A stretch of DNA of 64,000 nt from Mauremys mutica (lineage: Eukaryota; Chordata; Testudines; Geoemydidae), in contig NC_059076.1 of the NCBI RefSeq assembly GCF_020497125.1, forward strand, positions 14,561,951-14,625,950. Reading direction: 5' to 3'. A program made the translations under genes and the position numbers. Under the pieces are notes generated by a model. That model made no database searches. It saw only the letters and a list, made by a program, of their open reading frames with translations, and was not told where the DNA came from. Positions 53,114 through 64,000 of the stretch are shown here, piece after piece (position 1 is the stretch's first letter; every line of letters starts with the position of its first letter).

Positions 53114-54272
53114 ATGTAGGGTGACCAGACGTCCCAATTTTATCGGGACTGTCCCGATATTTGCTTGTTTGTCCCGCGTCCCGACCAATGTTAGGTCGGG
53201 ACACTGGACAAACAAGCAAAGGCTCCGGAGCCTGGAAGGGCTCGCGCCCTTCCCCGCCCCGACTCTGCCTCCTCCTTCCCCAATTGGCTCCCTCCCCAAA
53301 TCCCCGCCCCCATCCCCGCCCCATTGGCTCCCTCCCCAAATCCCCGCTTCTTGCCAAGCACGCCATGCCCAGGAGACGCAGGGGAACGTGGGGCCGGGGT
53401 GAGTGTGAGTCCGGCCTGGCCCCGAGCAGGCAGGACTCGGGCGCGGTGCCTGGATGGAGAGTAGGGAGTGGCCTGCGGGGCCAGTCGGTGGCTGTTCTCC
53501 CCACTTGGGCAGCGGGACACGGGAGCAACCGCTGCTGCAGCTCCCACTGCCGCGGGGGGAGGAAGCGGCCAAGCACGTGGCGCCCGGGCCTGAACCCGGG
53601 CCTGCTGCTGGGACCCAGCAGCACGCACACTGCGCCCCGCCACTGGCCAGTCGCGTCTGGGCTGGCTGCTCAGCTGGTGCAATCCCGCGGCGGAGGCATC
53701 GGCAGCCCAGCCCCGTTCGTTCCCCTATGGGACCCGAGCAGGATGGGGGGGCTGGGGCCTGCTGCCCCCACTCCAGGGCCACCCGTGGGATTGCACCAGC
53801 TGGGCAGCCAGCCCAGACGCAACTGGCCAGGGGCTGGGCGCGCGGTGTGCGTGCTGGGTCCCCGCAGCAGGCCTGGGCTCGGGGGGTTCATGGGCACCAG
53901 AGCCGCAGCCGCCAAGTTTGGCTAGCGGCCGCTTCCTCCCCCCGGGGATGTGGGAGCTGCAGCAGCGGCTGCTCTCAAGTCCCGCTGCCCAGGTGGGGAG
54001 AACAGCCGCCGCCGCCTGGCCCCGCAGGTCACTCTGAACTCTCCCTACAGGTACCATGCCCAAGTCCTGCCTGCTTGGGGCCAGCCCGGACTCACACTCA
54101 CCCCGGCCCTGAGCTCCCCTGAGTCTCCCGGGCCTCCCTCCAGCGCTTGCGGAGGGAGAAGGAATCGGGGGTGGGGAATTTTTTTTTTTTGCTCTTCCGC
54201 CATTTTTTCCCCCATTGCCGCCCCCCCCCCCCCGCGTCCCGATATTTGACCTGGGTGATCTGGTCACCCTAA
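53114..54272. mobile_element. TIR element with large internal palindrome
   Basis: Ends TAGGGTGACCAGA and TCTGGTCACCCTA with a TA at each boundary. Subterminal text GTCCCGATATTTG is repeated inverted at the right (CGTCCCGATATTTGACC). The interior is a long inverted repeat (53392-53693 against 53778-54110, for example GTGAGTGTGAGTCCGG / CCGGACTCACACTCAC). Frames up to 254 codons through it come from the palindrome. Superfamily not certain. Confidence 0.8.
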
Positions 54273-55034
54273 CACTAGTTTTGTCAAAACTTTCTAGTAC
54301 CACATCCTATAAATTACTCATAAGTGCAGTTTCCAGTGGGCAAAGTCTTTTGTACAATGATCATGCTTCCTTTTGAATTTCACTCTTTCCCTCAGCATTC
54401 TCTGATATTTCTTTCAAACAATGTTGAATGCTCTCATAGTTCACTACAATTGTTTTACAAGATTCAGCATGGCAGGATCCTCTCGTATCTGACAGGGATT
54501 CTAGGACAAGGAGAGTTCCTTGTTCACTTTTGGTAAGATTGTTGCACAAAACTTTTATCACCTGGGTGATGCTGCAAGAAAACCATATAGTTTCTGAACA
54601 AAACTGAAAAAGTTTATGGCTTCCATGCAAGAATCAATGCTGTAAGTTCCAACTAAGTTCAGAGAATGAGTTGTCCATGGCACACACAGAGCTAGTGGAT
54701 TTAGTCTTTTGATCTGAGCTTCAAGACCTTCATACTTTCTAGACATGTTACTTGCATTATTGTATGACTGTCCTCTGCAGTTTTCAATACCAGTGTTGTT
54801 TGCATCCAATAAAGACTTCATGGTCTGGAAGAGTGACTTGCCTGTGTGGCTTTCAGTTGGTAGAAACCTAACTTATTCATGTCACCATGTAAGCAGTATC
54901 ATAAAATGACAGAAAAATGATCAACATGAGTGATATCAGAAGTTGAGTCTACTACCAAAGAGTAGTATTTCACCTGTTTGACTTCAGTTACAATGAATTC
55001 TAAACCCTTATATCCCATTAGCTCAAAGAACTCA

Positions 55035-55951
55035 TGTGATAAATGAAGGGGGGGGGGAACTCCCTTTGATGGACACCCAGCCAGCCAGTTAGCTGTAAAA
55101 TCCCTCTTAGTAGCTGTTCTCTACTTGCTTTACCTGTAAAGGGGTAAAAAGTTCCCCAGGTAAAGAAAAGAAAGTGGGCACCTGACCAAAAGAGCCAATG
55201 GGAAGGCTAGAACTTTTTAAAAATTAGGAAAGAAACTTTCCCTTTGTTTGTTGTTCTCTGGGCTGCAGGGACACGGAACATCAATGCTATAAGCAGCAAT
55301 TCTGTGTAAGGTTTGAACCAGGTATGAAAAATTATTTTCCATACCTAGAAGGAATCATTGGGATAGGGAATGTTTAGATAGACGTGATCAGGTTGATTTC
55401 TTTATTTTGGCTTGTGGATCTCCTCTGTTCTAACCCCAGATGTTTTTGTTTGCTTGTAACCTTTAAGCTGAACCCTCAAGAAAGCTATTTTGGGTGCTTA
55501 ATTTTTGGAATTACTCTTTTAAAATCTAGCAAAAGCCTAAATTCAAGATGTATTTTCTTCCTTTTTGTTTTTAATACAATTTACTGTTTTAAGAACAGGA
55601 TTGGATTTTTGGTGTCCAAAGAGGTTTGTGCATGTTGTTTGATTAGCTGGTGGCAACAGCTAATTTTCTTTGTTTTCTTTCTCAGCTCTTCCCTGGGGTG
55701 TGTGTGTGTGTGTGTGTGTGTGAAAGGGCTTGAGGGTACTCCTCAGGGAGGATTCCCAAGTGCTCCTTCCTGTATCCAAGGGGTCTTTTTGCATTTGGGT
55801 GGTGGCAGCATTTACCAAGCCAAGGTCAGAGAAAAGCTGTAACCTTGGGAGTTTAATACAAGCCTGGAGTGGCAGTTATTAAATTTTTAGAATCCTTGCG
55901 GGCCCCCACCTTCTGCACTCCAAGTGTCATAGTGGGGATTCAGCCCTGACA
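55035..55951 (+). mobile_element. Solo LTR inside the hAT transposase
   Basis: Starts TGTGATAAATGAAGG, ends CAGCCCTGACA, with a 5-bp target duplication ACTCA (55030-55034 and 55952-55956). Contains a (GT)n run at 55699-55722. The hAT homology resumes on either side, so the insertion is younger than the transposon. Confidence 0.85.
55699..55722. repeat. (GT)n microsatellite
   Basis: About 11 uninterrupted GT dinucleotides within the solo LTR. Confidence 0.95.
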
Positions 55952-56851
55952 ACTCATCACAGATTATTTCTGACAAGTAGGATGAGGGATCTTTCCCTTT
56001 GTTTCCATAGCATTTAATATGCTTACTTATATAAGGGTCAAATTCAGTAATGGCTTCAAGAACATCTAGATCGTTTCCATTCTGAGGAGAGCTGATAACT
56101 TCCTCCCTTCCTCTAAATGCTAAACTGAGTTCAGCAAGAAGCTTAACAACTGTCTCAATATGCCTTAAAACTTTCTTCCAACCATTTTGTGTTAGAAGCA
56201 GCTGTGTCATTGTCCTGTCCATGCGGTTCTTGCCTTGCGAATGCACTAGCCATGCTACCATTGCATCGCAATGTTCCACACTGTTTTCATGAGAACAAAT
56301 CTTCTCCACTACTTTTTTCCTATCGATAAAGCCTGGGATTATGACAGCGCTAAGATTGCTAGGCAATGAGAAGAGTTTTCACACAAAACAGAAATCCGCT
56401 CTTGAGGGTCTAGAATACATCAACCGATGCCTCAGATAACACTCCCTGTTTGGTAGTTTTTGTTCGAAAAGAGGACAGAGAGATTGTTTCCGCTGTTTGT
56501 ACTGCAGCTCGGAAGCTATAAGTTTGTTGTTACAACTCTGAAAATAAAGTAAACCTCTCTCGATACACTGAGTATGAAACTCCTCCTCAAAGAAGGCCAT
56601 TTAGACAGATCTTGTTTGATGTTAATGACAACTCTATCCTCTTTAGCACTGTGATTCTTTCCACCTTCTGTTTGGTCAGGTGGTTGGAAAAGTGGATCAT
56701 CCCTTTCCTCATCGCTTTTGCCCTGGATTTCAGGAATGCTTGTCTCGTCTTCTGCCCTCTCCTAAGGGAACAAGTTCATATCCGTATCTTCACTTTCATG
56801 ATTGTTTTCCAAGAAAGATGGTCCGTCATCTTTGGAAGATGATTCTGAAGC

Positions 56852-57976
56852 CATAGGCGGCGAGTTCCATACCCACGTGGTGCTCGGGCACCAGCAATAT
56901 TCAGATCCTAGGGGCCCAGCTCCACGAATATTTAGGGCCGGGGGGAGGAGACCCAGCCCCACCTGTGGCCCCCCCATGCCTTCCCCGAGTGTCCCTGTGC
57001 CCCGATTTGCTGCCCCCACCCCCCACTCACCTTTCCCGGGCTCCAGAGCAGAGAGGCACTGACACAGGGTCTCTTCAGGGCAGCTCCATGTTGCCTACCT
57101 GAGGCAACTGCTGCCACAGAGTCCTAGCGCCCCCCATCTCACTGCCAGGGCAGACTGTCTGAGCCTGCCCTTCCCTTCCCTTTTCCGGCAGGACCCTCCA
57201 GCCGCACAGCCCCCCCCCCCCCGGCCCGCAGTCACTGCTCCTGCCCCATGCTGGGCAAGGAGGCAGCCCCCTCCCTCAGCCCCAGTGAGGCTACAGTTGG
57301 GGCAACAGCGGGAGAGGAGGCGCATGCAGCACTCCCAGCACCCACCACGAGGGAGGTGGGGGAGATTCCTGGACCTGAGAGGGGCCTTAGGAGCACATGT
57401 AGTGACAGTGGTGGGGGTGAGTGTGCTGCTGGGGGGGGCAGGACAGGGGGGCTTCTCCCCCAGAGCTCGCTGCTGCCGGCAGGGAAAGGGCTGGGGGGAG
57501 TCCTCTCTGGCTCCTGTCCCGGAGCAGCCTGCCTGCACCCCAAACTCATCCTCAGCCCTGCCCCACCCCAGAGCCCACAGCCCCAGTCAGAGCTTTCACC
57601 CCCCACCGCATCCTCAAACCTCTGTCCGAGCCCTGAGCCCCTCCAGCACCCCAAACACCTTATCCCCAGTCCCAGCCAGAGCCCTCACCCCCACACTCCT
57701 ACTCTCACCCTGAACCCCTCCCACACACCAAACCCCCCATTGTCAGCCCCAGCCAGATCCCTCACCCCCTACACCCCTACTCTCGCCCTGAGACACTCCC
57801 ACACTCCAAACCCCTCATCTGTAGCCACACCCCACAGCCCTCACCCCTGCACCCCATCCCGCTGCACCCCTCCCTCACCCAAACTCCCTCCCAGAGCCTT
57901 GGGCAGGTAGGGGGCAGAGTTGGGGGGGGGACGGAGTTTGGGCACCACCAAAATTTCTACAAGGCTGCCACCCCTG
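56852..57976. mobile_element. Non-autonomous element with 8-bp duplication and C-rich minisatellite
   Basis: Flanked by TCTGAAGC at 56844-56851 and 57977-57984 (perfect 8 bp). Starts CATAGGCGGCGAGTTCC, ends AAGGCTGCCACCCCTG. The right half (57540-57850) is a degenerate C-rich tandem (phrases CCCTCACCCC, CCAAACCCC, ACACCCCTACTCTC). Non-coding despite long frames. hAT membership is inferred from the duplication length. Confidence 0.8.
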
Positions 57977-58130
57977 TCTGAAGCAGTACCAGCAGAGAAA
58001 GCTAGTAAGTGTAGGCAACTGGCTCACAATTTTCTCTCTTTCTAATGTAGCTTTCCTGTCGATCCTCTGCTTGGAAATTGTTGACCAGATATTTCATTGG
58101 AGCGAGGTGAAAACAGTACTATGTGCAGTG

Positions 58131-59278
58131 CCATAATTAGCAGCCACCGACCAGTGACTAGCATCACCAGTTCACACCCCCATCACCAGCAACTGAAAGT
58201 CTGAAAGAAATTGATTAAATTTCAACTTAAGAAGCTGGAACAAAATTGGAAAGGGGCACAAATGAAGTTTTGCTCTTTTCTTTTTAGTGTTAGTAGGAAT
58301 ATAATCAAAATCTCCCTTGTTTGTACTGTATATTTCAAGGATTGGAGAACTCCCGGGAAAGCAGAGGCCTGGGGTTGCAGCACCCTCAGTTTCTGCCCCC
58401 CTCCCCCTTAATCCAGCACTGATCCTAACTCCTTGGGGAAGATGTCCCTAAGGGTCATCTGTAAAGAATAAAAAGAAAATACAGAATCTCTATGAATCCA
58501 AGCTGGGCACTCATAGGGTATAACCTTGCTAAGTTCTGGAGAGAATCCTCTCTCTTTCTCAGTACAACCAGTACAAGCAGAATTAAGAATAATCAATAAC
58601 AACCACACAGAATTGCAAACATAGGATTATTAGATAAGGACACAAAGTATCTTTCTAATACTCACTATCTTGACTAGAAGAAATTAGTTCAGAAAGGTGG
58701 AACTTGTAGGGACTTGATTAACTCGTCTGGTCTCTTGAATTCCAAACGGCCAAAAGACAAAGACCCCCCCAAACAGAGGGAAAAGTTCCCTCCTAGGAGT
58801 TTCAAATTCTCTTCCCTGATTGGTCCTCAGGTCAGATGCCCACCAGGTACTATGCTTTAACCCTTTACTAACTATTCATGACACACCCTTTTGCTGAAAA
58901 GAGGTGGAAGTTGGCAGGTAAAGACAATCTTTTCTCTGCTGTGGGAGATCCTGTAATATTTGCTGTAAATTCTAGTGCACAGGTGACTAGGAAAATCAAT
59001 GAGGAAATATGACTCAGGTTCAGAGATGACGTGCAAAGCCAAACTTCCAGTGAAACCTGTCAAGCTGTCTCAAGTGGCTCATCACCATGTGTGCCAACCT
59101 CAGGGCAGAATTTTCAAGAAACAGGGCATGAACCCCAAACTGGTTGTGAAGTCTATACCTAGATTTCACCAACCACATAACAAGTGTGAATTCCTCAAGC
59201 ACTGTAACAGCCTTAACAGGGAGCCACAGACAGTCCCCTTATGTACTCTGATCTATCTCACCACCCAGGCAAACTTGT
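58131..59278. other. Repeat-like DNA without gene
   Basis: No coding exon recognised. This stretch and 60094-60989 were one continuous sequence before the LTR at 59279 inserted. The latter contains the phrase GGTTTATTAACTAAGAAAAG, which I associate with a dispersed turtle LTR, so both may be parts of one older retroelement. Confidence 0.4.
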
Positions 59279-60088
59279 TGTCATAAACAGATAGTTAAGG
59301 GTTAATGTCTCTTTTACCTGTAAAGGCTTAAGAAGCTCAGTAAACCTGGCTGACACCTGACCAGAGGACCAATAAGGGGACAAGATACTTTCAAATCTTG
59401 GTGGAGGGAAGTCTTTTGTTTGTGCTCTTTGTTTGGGGGTTGTTCGCTCTTGGGACTAAGGGGGACCAGACATCAGTCCAGGCTCTCCAAATCTTTCTGA
59501 ATCAGTCTCTTATGTTTCAAACTTGTAAGTAATAGCCAGGCAAGGCGTGTTAGTCTTATTTCTGTTTTCTCAACTTGTAAATGTTCCTTTTTTGCTGAGA
59601 GGATTTTACCTCTGTTTGCTGTAACTTTGAACCTAAGGCTAGACGGGGGTTCCTCTGGGCTATATAAATCTGATTACCCTATAAAGTATTTTCCATTCTG
59701 ATTTTACAGAGATAATTTTTACCTTTCTTTCTTTAATTAAAAGCTTTCTTTTTAAGAACCTGATTGATTTTTTCCTTGTGTTAAGATCCAAGGGGATTGG
59801 ATCTGGACTCACCAGGAATTGGTGGGGGAAGGGAGGTGGGATGGTTAAATTCTCCTTGTGTTAAGATCCAAGGGGTTGGATCAGTGTTCACCAGGAACTT
59901 GGTGAAAAAGCCTCTCAAGGCTGGCCAGGAAGGGGAAGGTTTTGGGGGGACAGAAAGTGACCCAGACACTGAAATTTCTGGATGGTGGCAGTGTTACCAG
60001 ATCTAAGCTAGTAATTAAGCTTAAAAGTGTCCATGCAGGTCCCCACATCTGTACCCTAAAGTTCAGAGTGGGGGAAGGAACCTTGACA
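59279..60088 (+). mobile_element. Solo LTR
   Basis: TGTCATAAACAGATAG to GAACCTTGACA, 810 bp, with a perfect 5-bp target duplication CTTGT (59274-59278 and 60089-60093). A TATATAAA at about 59661 is a plausible promoter box. A repeated phrase CCTTGTGTTAAGATCCAAGG occurs at 59775 and 59853. Confidence 0.9.
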
Positions 60089-60093
60089 CTTGT

Positions 60094-60989
60094 CTTTACG
60101 ATAGATGGTCCCTTACACCAAAAATCACAATAATAATCAGATTACTCCCAGTCCCAATGGACCAGTCACTTACCTCAGGGCAACTATACCTTAGATCTCT
60201 CACCAAAGACAAAGCCTGTAGCAAATACCATAATAAACTAACCAAAGGTTTATTAACTAAGAAAAGAAATGAGAGTTACTTGCAAGGTTGAAGCAGGTAA
60301 ACATACACAAATGAGTACAATCTTAGGTTTCAAAAAGGTAATAGACACTGCTGTAATATGAAAACTCTATATAACCTTTAGGATTAATCCAAGCTAAAAA
60401 GCTGGGGACCCCTTGCTTATGCTTAGAAATCTTTGCCCCTCAGGGTTCAAGCTGCATAGGGATAAAATTCCTTCTGGTTGGGGATGTTTATCCCCTTCCC
60501 ACAGAGCTCCAGCTGTGATAGGATGAGCGTTCGTGCATGTCCCCTCTTCATGGGTGTGCGAAAAACAATCAACAAAGTCCTTTGTCCAGTGATGTTCCAC
60601 AGTGGCTGGTCTGGTGTCTACAGGCTTTCTTTCATTGGGTAGGAGATGACACCTTTTGTGGTAAACTAGTATTTCACACTTGGCAATGCTTCTCTCCTGA
60701 CTGTGGATTTTCCAGTTTTAAAGCAAACAGTTTCATAGTTACAGAGCAAACACATACATAGTACCTTGTAAAACATGGGATACAGCTATTATAAGCGAGA
60801 CTAAAGCATGCAGCAACTTACCAACATTTCATAAAGTCAAAACACTAAACATGTTCTTATGAACTTAATATCTATTTTAACAATGCTAACATACAGGTGA
60901 GCCAGACTGGTTTCCAGCTTTGCATTTGTCAGTGTTCAGAGAGTCCTAGGGGCCATGGCATAAGCTGGCACCTGATCTACCAGTGTCAC
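60094..60989. other. Repeat-like DNA without gene
   Basis: Continuation of the sequence left of the LTR. No exon recognised. Ends at the target site of the Penelope-like element. Confidence 0.45.
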
Positions 60990-61084
60990 AAAACCAATGC
61001 AGAAGCAGCAAAGAATCCTGTGGCACCTTATAGACTAACAGACATTTTGCAGCATGAGCTTTCGTGGGTGAATAGCCACTTCTT

Positions 61085-61946
61085 CGGATGTTGGTCTCTG
61101 TCTGCGGGGTTAGAGCAGATACGGTTGTACAGAGACCAACACCTAGAAAATCTCCACCAAGCATTCTCAAGACTACAGTACCCACACGAGGAAATAAGGA
61201 AACAGATCAACAGAGCCAGACGTGTACCCAGAAACCTCCTACTGCAAGACAAACCCAAGAAAGAAACCAACAGGACTCCACTGGCCATCACATACAGTCC
61301 CCAGCTAAAACCCCTCCAACGCATCATCAGGGATCTATAACCCATCCTGGACAATGATCCCACACTTTCACAGGCCTTGGGTGGCAGGCCAGTCCTTGCC
61401 CACAGACAACCTGCCAACCTGAAGCATATTCTCACCAGCAACTGCACACCGCACCATAGTAACTCTAGCTCAGGATCCAATCCATGTAACAAACCTCGAT
61501 GCCAACTCTGCCCACATATCTACACCAGCGACACCATCACAGGACCTAACCAGATCAGCCACACCATCACCGGTTGATTCACCTGCACGTCCACCAATGT
61601 AATATACGCCATCATATGCCAGCAATGCCCCTCTGCTATGTACATCGGCCAAACTGGACAGTCTCTAAGGAAAAGGATAAATGGACACAAATCAGACATT
61701 AGGAATGGTAATATACAAAAACCTGTAGGAGAACACTTCAACCTCCCTGGCCACACAATAGCAGATCTTAAGGTGGCCATCCTGCAGCAAAAAAACTTTA
61801 GGACCAGACTTCAAAGAGAAACTGCTGAGCTCCAGTTCATCTGCAAATTTGACATTATCAGCTCAGGATTAAACAAAGACTGTGAATGGCTTGCCAACTT
61901 ACAGAACCAGTTTCTCCTCCCTTGGTTTTCACACCTCAACTGCTAG
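61085..61946 (+). pseudogene. Penelope-like ORF, linker and GIY-YIG endonuclease
   Basis: One frame throughout but with two nonsense codons, TAA at 61338-61340 and TGA at 61575-61577. The first part (QIRLYRDQHLENLHQAF, RIIRDL) is the thumb/linker region after the reverse transcriptase. Then a Cys-rich knuckle (SGSNPCNKPRCQLCPH) precedes the GIY-YIG domain: VIYAIICQQCP, MYIGQTGQSLRKRINGHKSD with the conserved Arg, GEHFNLPGH with the conserved Glu. The domain nicks target DNA for priming. The domain itself (61590-61946) is uninterrupted. Confidence 0.9.
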
Positions 61947-62044
61947 AACAGGGCCTCATCCTCCCTGATTGATCTAACCTCATTATCTCTAGCTTGCTTC
62001 TTGCTTGCTTATATATACCTGCCCCAGGAAATTTCCACTACTTG

Positions 62045-62085
62045 CATCCGAAGAAGTGGGTATTCACCGACGAAAGCTCATGCTG
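62045..62085 (+). ncRNA. Hammerhead-ribozyme-like motif in Penelope terminus
   Basis: Order: CCGAAGA (degenerate CUGANGA core), stem GTGGGT...ACCGAC with loop ATTC, GAAA, mini stem AGC-TCAT-GCT. The base after the last U is G here, where cleavable hammerheads have A, C or U. The core U4 is C. Probably an inactive relic. The best preserved copy is at 36575-36612. Confidence 0.55.
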
Positions 62086-62183
62086 CAAAACGTCTGTTAG
62101 TCTATAAGATGCCACAGGATTCTTTGCTGCTTCTACAGAACCAGACTAACACGGCTACCCCTCTGATACTTAAAACCAATGCA

Positions 62184-63268
62184 ACTTTTCCCTACCCAAG
62201 AAATGATCCAAGAGAATGTACCTTGCTGTACTGTTTCCCAAATAGTGGGTCTGTTGCAGGAAGGTTGTAGACGGGTCACCATCAGGACTCTAAGCAAACA
62301 TACACTTCTCCAAGCATGATGGGGGGAGGGGCTGGAGAGTAAACCCCCCCCACACATTCACCCCACAGTGGCAGGTCCTGTCCCATCAGGGTGGGCCCAG
62401 CTCCCTGCTCTGGGCATTGCGACCTGCTGCACAGGGTTGCAGCACCACTCAGATTGCCCCGCGCAGTGCTGTGCACCAGGTCACAATGCCGGAGTGGAGA
62501 GTGGACCCAGCCTCACAGGACAGGAGCCATGGCAGAGGGTTGAGTTTGCTCTCCAAGACCCCTTGCCCCCTCTGCACTGGGCTAGGATTAGGATTGTGGT
62601 GCTGGGGTGGAGGGTGCTGCTGTGGGTGGTCATTACTGGGTGGGGTGAGGAGGAGGAGGTGGCGGTGGAGGAGGTAGTTGCAAAAAAAGACAAAACGCAG
62701 TTGGTGAGTCATCCTGGTAAAAAATCTGGACACCAAGGACTTAGTGGATCGTATGCCTTCTTCCCACCTTCAGTGTAAGTTGCACTCACTTAAGCTCCAG
62801 TCCTACAAGCTGCTCTGGGCAGGCAAAGCACTGCCTGCGCCCGAGAGATTAAAATTTCCTGACGGAATAATTTTCCATTGGAAAATGCAGTTTTGATGAA
62901 CTCAGAGGCATAGGGAAGTGTTAATTTCAATTAAATTTTCTATGAAAAATTTTCTAAGCGATCCTCTTTCACATTCTTGTTTCATTTTGATCATGCCAAA
63001 TAATTCCTCGGGGGAGAGAAACAAATTTTGAAATGTTGGAATTTCCCAGGAAAGGGAAATTCCATTTTCCACTCAGCTTTACCCCCAGCAAGAAGCCAAT
63101 GGGGCCTGTGCAGCCTACTGCAGGATCAGGGCGTAGGCCTCTTTATCTCCCTAACCAACAACCTGCAGCTTATATCCCTTTCACCTTGGAATTAGGACCT
63201 GTGTATTGACAGTTGTACCAGGTGTTTCCTTAGCTTATGAAATGCTGATGGCTGTTCAGGAATTTTAA
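62184..63268. other. Intergenic, nothing recognised
   Basis: GC-rich at 62320-62690 with a GGAGG-type purine run at 62646-62672; no exon or repeat terminus recognised. Confidence 0.5.
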
Positions 63269-64000
63269 GGCCTGGTCTACACTAGGACTTTAATTCGAAT
63301 TTAGCAGCGTTAATTCAAATTAACCGTGCACCCGTCCACACCAGGAAGCCATTTAATTCGACCTAGAGGGCTCTTTAGTTCGAATTCGGTACTCCACCCC
63401 GACGAGGGGAGTAGCGCTAAATTCGACATGGCTATGTTGAATTAGGCTAGGTGTGGATGCAAATCGAACTTACTAGCTCCGGGAGCTATCCCACACTGCA
63501 CCACTCTGTTGACGCTCTGGACAGCAGTCCGAGCTTGGATGCTCTGACCAGCCACACAGGAAAAGTCCCGGGAAAATTTGAATTCCTTTTCCTGTCTGGA
63601 CAGTTAGAATCTCATTTCGTGGTTGGACATCGGGGCGAGCTCAGCAGCACCGGCAGCGATGCAGAGCTCTCCAGCAGAGGAGTTCATGTAATCTCTGAAT
63701 AGAAAGAGGGACCCAGCATAGACTGACCGGGAACTCTTGGATCTGATCGGTGTGTGGGGCGAGGAGTCTGTGCTTTCGGAGCTGTGCTCCAAAAAACGGA
63801 ATGCAAAGACCTACGAGAAGGTCTCCAAAGCCATGAGAGACAGAGGATACAGCCGGGATGCAACGCAGCGCCGCGTGAAAATCAAGGAGCTGAGACAAGG
63901 CTACCAAAAAATCAAAGCGGCAAACGGATGCTACGGAGCCTGCCACCACTGCCCCACCAGTGACCATGGACTCTGACGATGGGACAGTGTCGACGGCCAG
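63269..64000 (+). mobile_element. PIF-Harbinger transposon, runs off the window
   Basis: Left terminus GGCCTGGTCTACACTAGG after a TAA (63266-63268), with repeated TTCGAATT/TTCGACCTA subterminal words. Same terminal type as 26975-29627 but a distinct subfamily. The right end is outside the window. Confidence 0.88.
63725..64000 (+). pseudogene. Myb/SANT-like DNA-binding protein of PIF-Harbinger, N-terminal part
   Basis: Frame reading DRELLDLIGVWGEESVLSEL, then RNAKTYEKVSKAMRDRGY and RRVKIKELRQGYQKIK: the trihelix Myb/SANT-like domain that recruits the transposase to the ends. A TAG at 63719-63721 in this frame separates it from the usual start region (about 63658). The frame stops at 63976, earlier than the family's usual length, so the copy is probably damaged. 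Confidence 0.78.

Larger units (their letters stand above)
54285..58130 (-). pseudogene. hAT transposase remnant (ZMYM1-like), split by two insertions
   Basis: Three - strand pieces are recognisable. 56379-56600 and 56612-56851 carry the N-terminal region (FEEEFHTQCIERGLLYFQSC). 55957-56366 continues with an extensive helical region (HENSVEHCDAMVAWLVHS, GRKVLRHIETVVKLLAELSLAFRG-like text, EFDPYISKHIKCYGNKGK). 54558-54821 has the core motif RGQSYNNASNMS...GLEAQIK...HSLNLVG of DUF4371/hAT proteins. Frameshifts and stops separate them. A solo LTR (55035-55951) and a MITE (56852-57976) interrupt the frame. No catalytic C-terminal dimerisation domain was found. Exact ends of the transposon are not resolved. 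Confidence 0.8.
61002..62171 (+). mobile_element. Penelope-like retroelement, 5'-truncated, with endonuclease
   Basis: Flanked by a perfect 12-bp target duplication AAAACCAATGCA (60990-61001 and 62172-62183). The right terminal repeat (about 62040-62171) is in sense orientation; an inverted partial copy forms the left end (61003-61088), the arrangement typical of Penelope-like elements. Only the 3' part of the ORF is present between them; the reverse transcriptase is missing. Both termini contain hammerhead-like cores (61052-61088 on -, 62045-62085 on +). Confidence 0.93.

Noticed and set aside
53161..53925. 254-codon frame and overlapping - strand frames
   Set aside because: Located in the palindromic arms of a TIR element; similar frames on both strands follow from the inverted repeat.
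57248..57910. 220-codon Pro/Ser/His-rich frame
   Set aside because: Translation of a C-rich degenerate tandem in a non-autonomous element.

Overview
This is a nuclear window from a vertebrate genome, most likely a hidden-necked (cryptodiran) turtle. It is dominated by antisense 3' ends of CR1 LINEs with the terminal CATAGAAT-type repeat and by a tRNA-derived SINE with a CR1-like tail (the Cry I / tortoise Pol III SINE type). Many non-autonomous hAT elements with perfect 8-bp target duplications, Penelope-like retroelements, PIF-Harbinger elements and retroviral LTRs are also present. Genes are split by introns with GT/AG splice sites. There are no bacterial-type operons, CRISPR arrays or rRNA genes. 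The species assignment is inference from repeat content.

Host genes. One complete four-exon gene is visible: a 102-aa ELR+ CXC chemokine (CXCL8/CXCL1-3-like) on the + strand at 39878-40926. It has an NF-kB-like site, a TATA box, an intron-1 minisatellite and an AU-rich 3' UTR. A second, near-identical promoter plus signal-peptide exon lies at 51277-51598. Its first intron is filled with an LTR, a TIR element and a broken hAT transposon, and exons 2-4 are not in the window. A short upstream block (about 37.0 and 47.1 kb) is also duplicated, so the two copies look like an old tandem segmental duplication. A third, unrelated signal-peptide exon with its own TATA box and splice donor is on the - strand at 20789-20846; its later exons were not found.

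The most striking object is an almost intact provirus at 16314-20114 on the - strand. It has two 290-bp LTRs, a perfect 6-bp target duplication, a tRNA-Trp-type primer-binding site and a polypurine tract. It contains one 558-codon open frame instead of gag-pro-pol-env. That frame reads as a Gag matrix N-terminus, then about 365 residues of coiled coil that I recognise as golgin-160 (GOLGA3), then the C-terminus of a betaretrovirus-like integrase. It therefore looks like a host-gene-transducing endogenous retrovirus, built like an acute transforming retrovirus but carrying a Golgi scaffold protein.

Layout. 0-9 kb: SINE/CR1 and a short inverted-repeat Penelope-like element. 9-14 kb: hAT MITE, low-information DNA, an LTR-like stretch with a 53-bp tandem. 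14.4-22.0 kb: two inverted copies of an unidentified block flanking the provirus and the orphan exon. 27.0-29.6 kb: a decayed PIF-Harbinger transposon with both ORF remnants and a Penelope-like insertion. 30-37 kb: mostly featureless. 38-54 kb: chemokine duplication with hAT MITEs, CR1 and SINE. 54-58 kb: a hAT (ZMYM1-like) transposase pseudogene interrupted by a solo LTR and a MITE. 59-60 kb: a solo LTR. 61.0-62.2 kb: a Penelope-like element with a GIY-YIG endonuclease and hammerhead-like termini. 63.3 kb to the end: a second PIF-Harbinger element running off the window.
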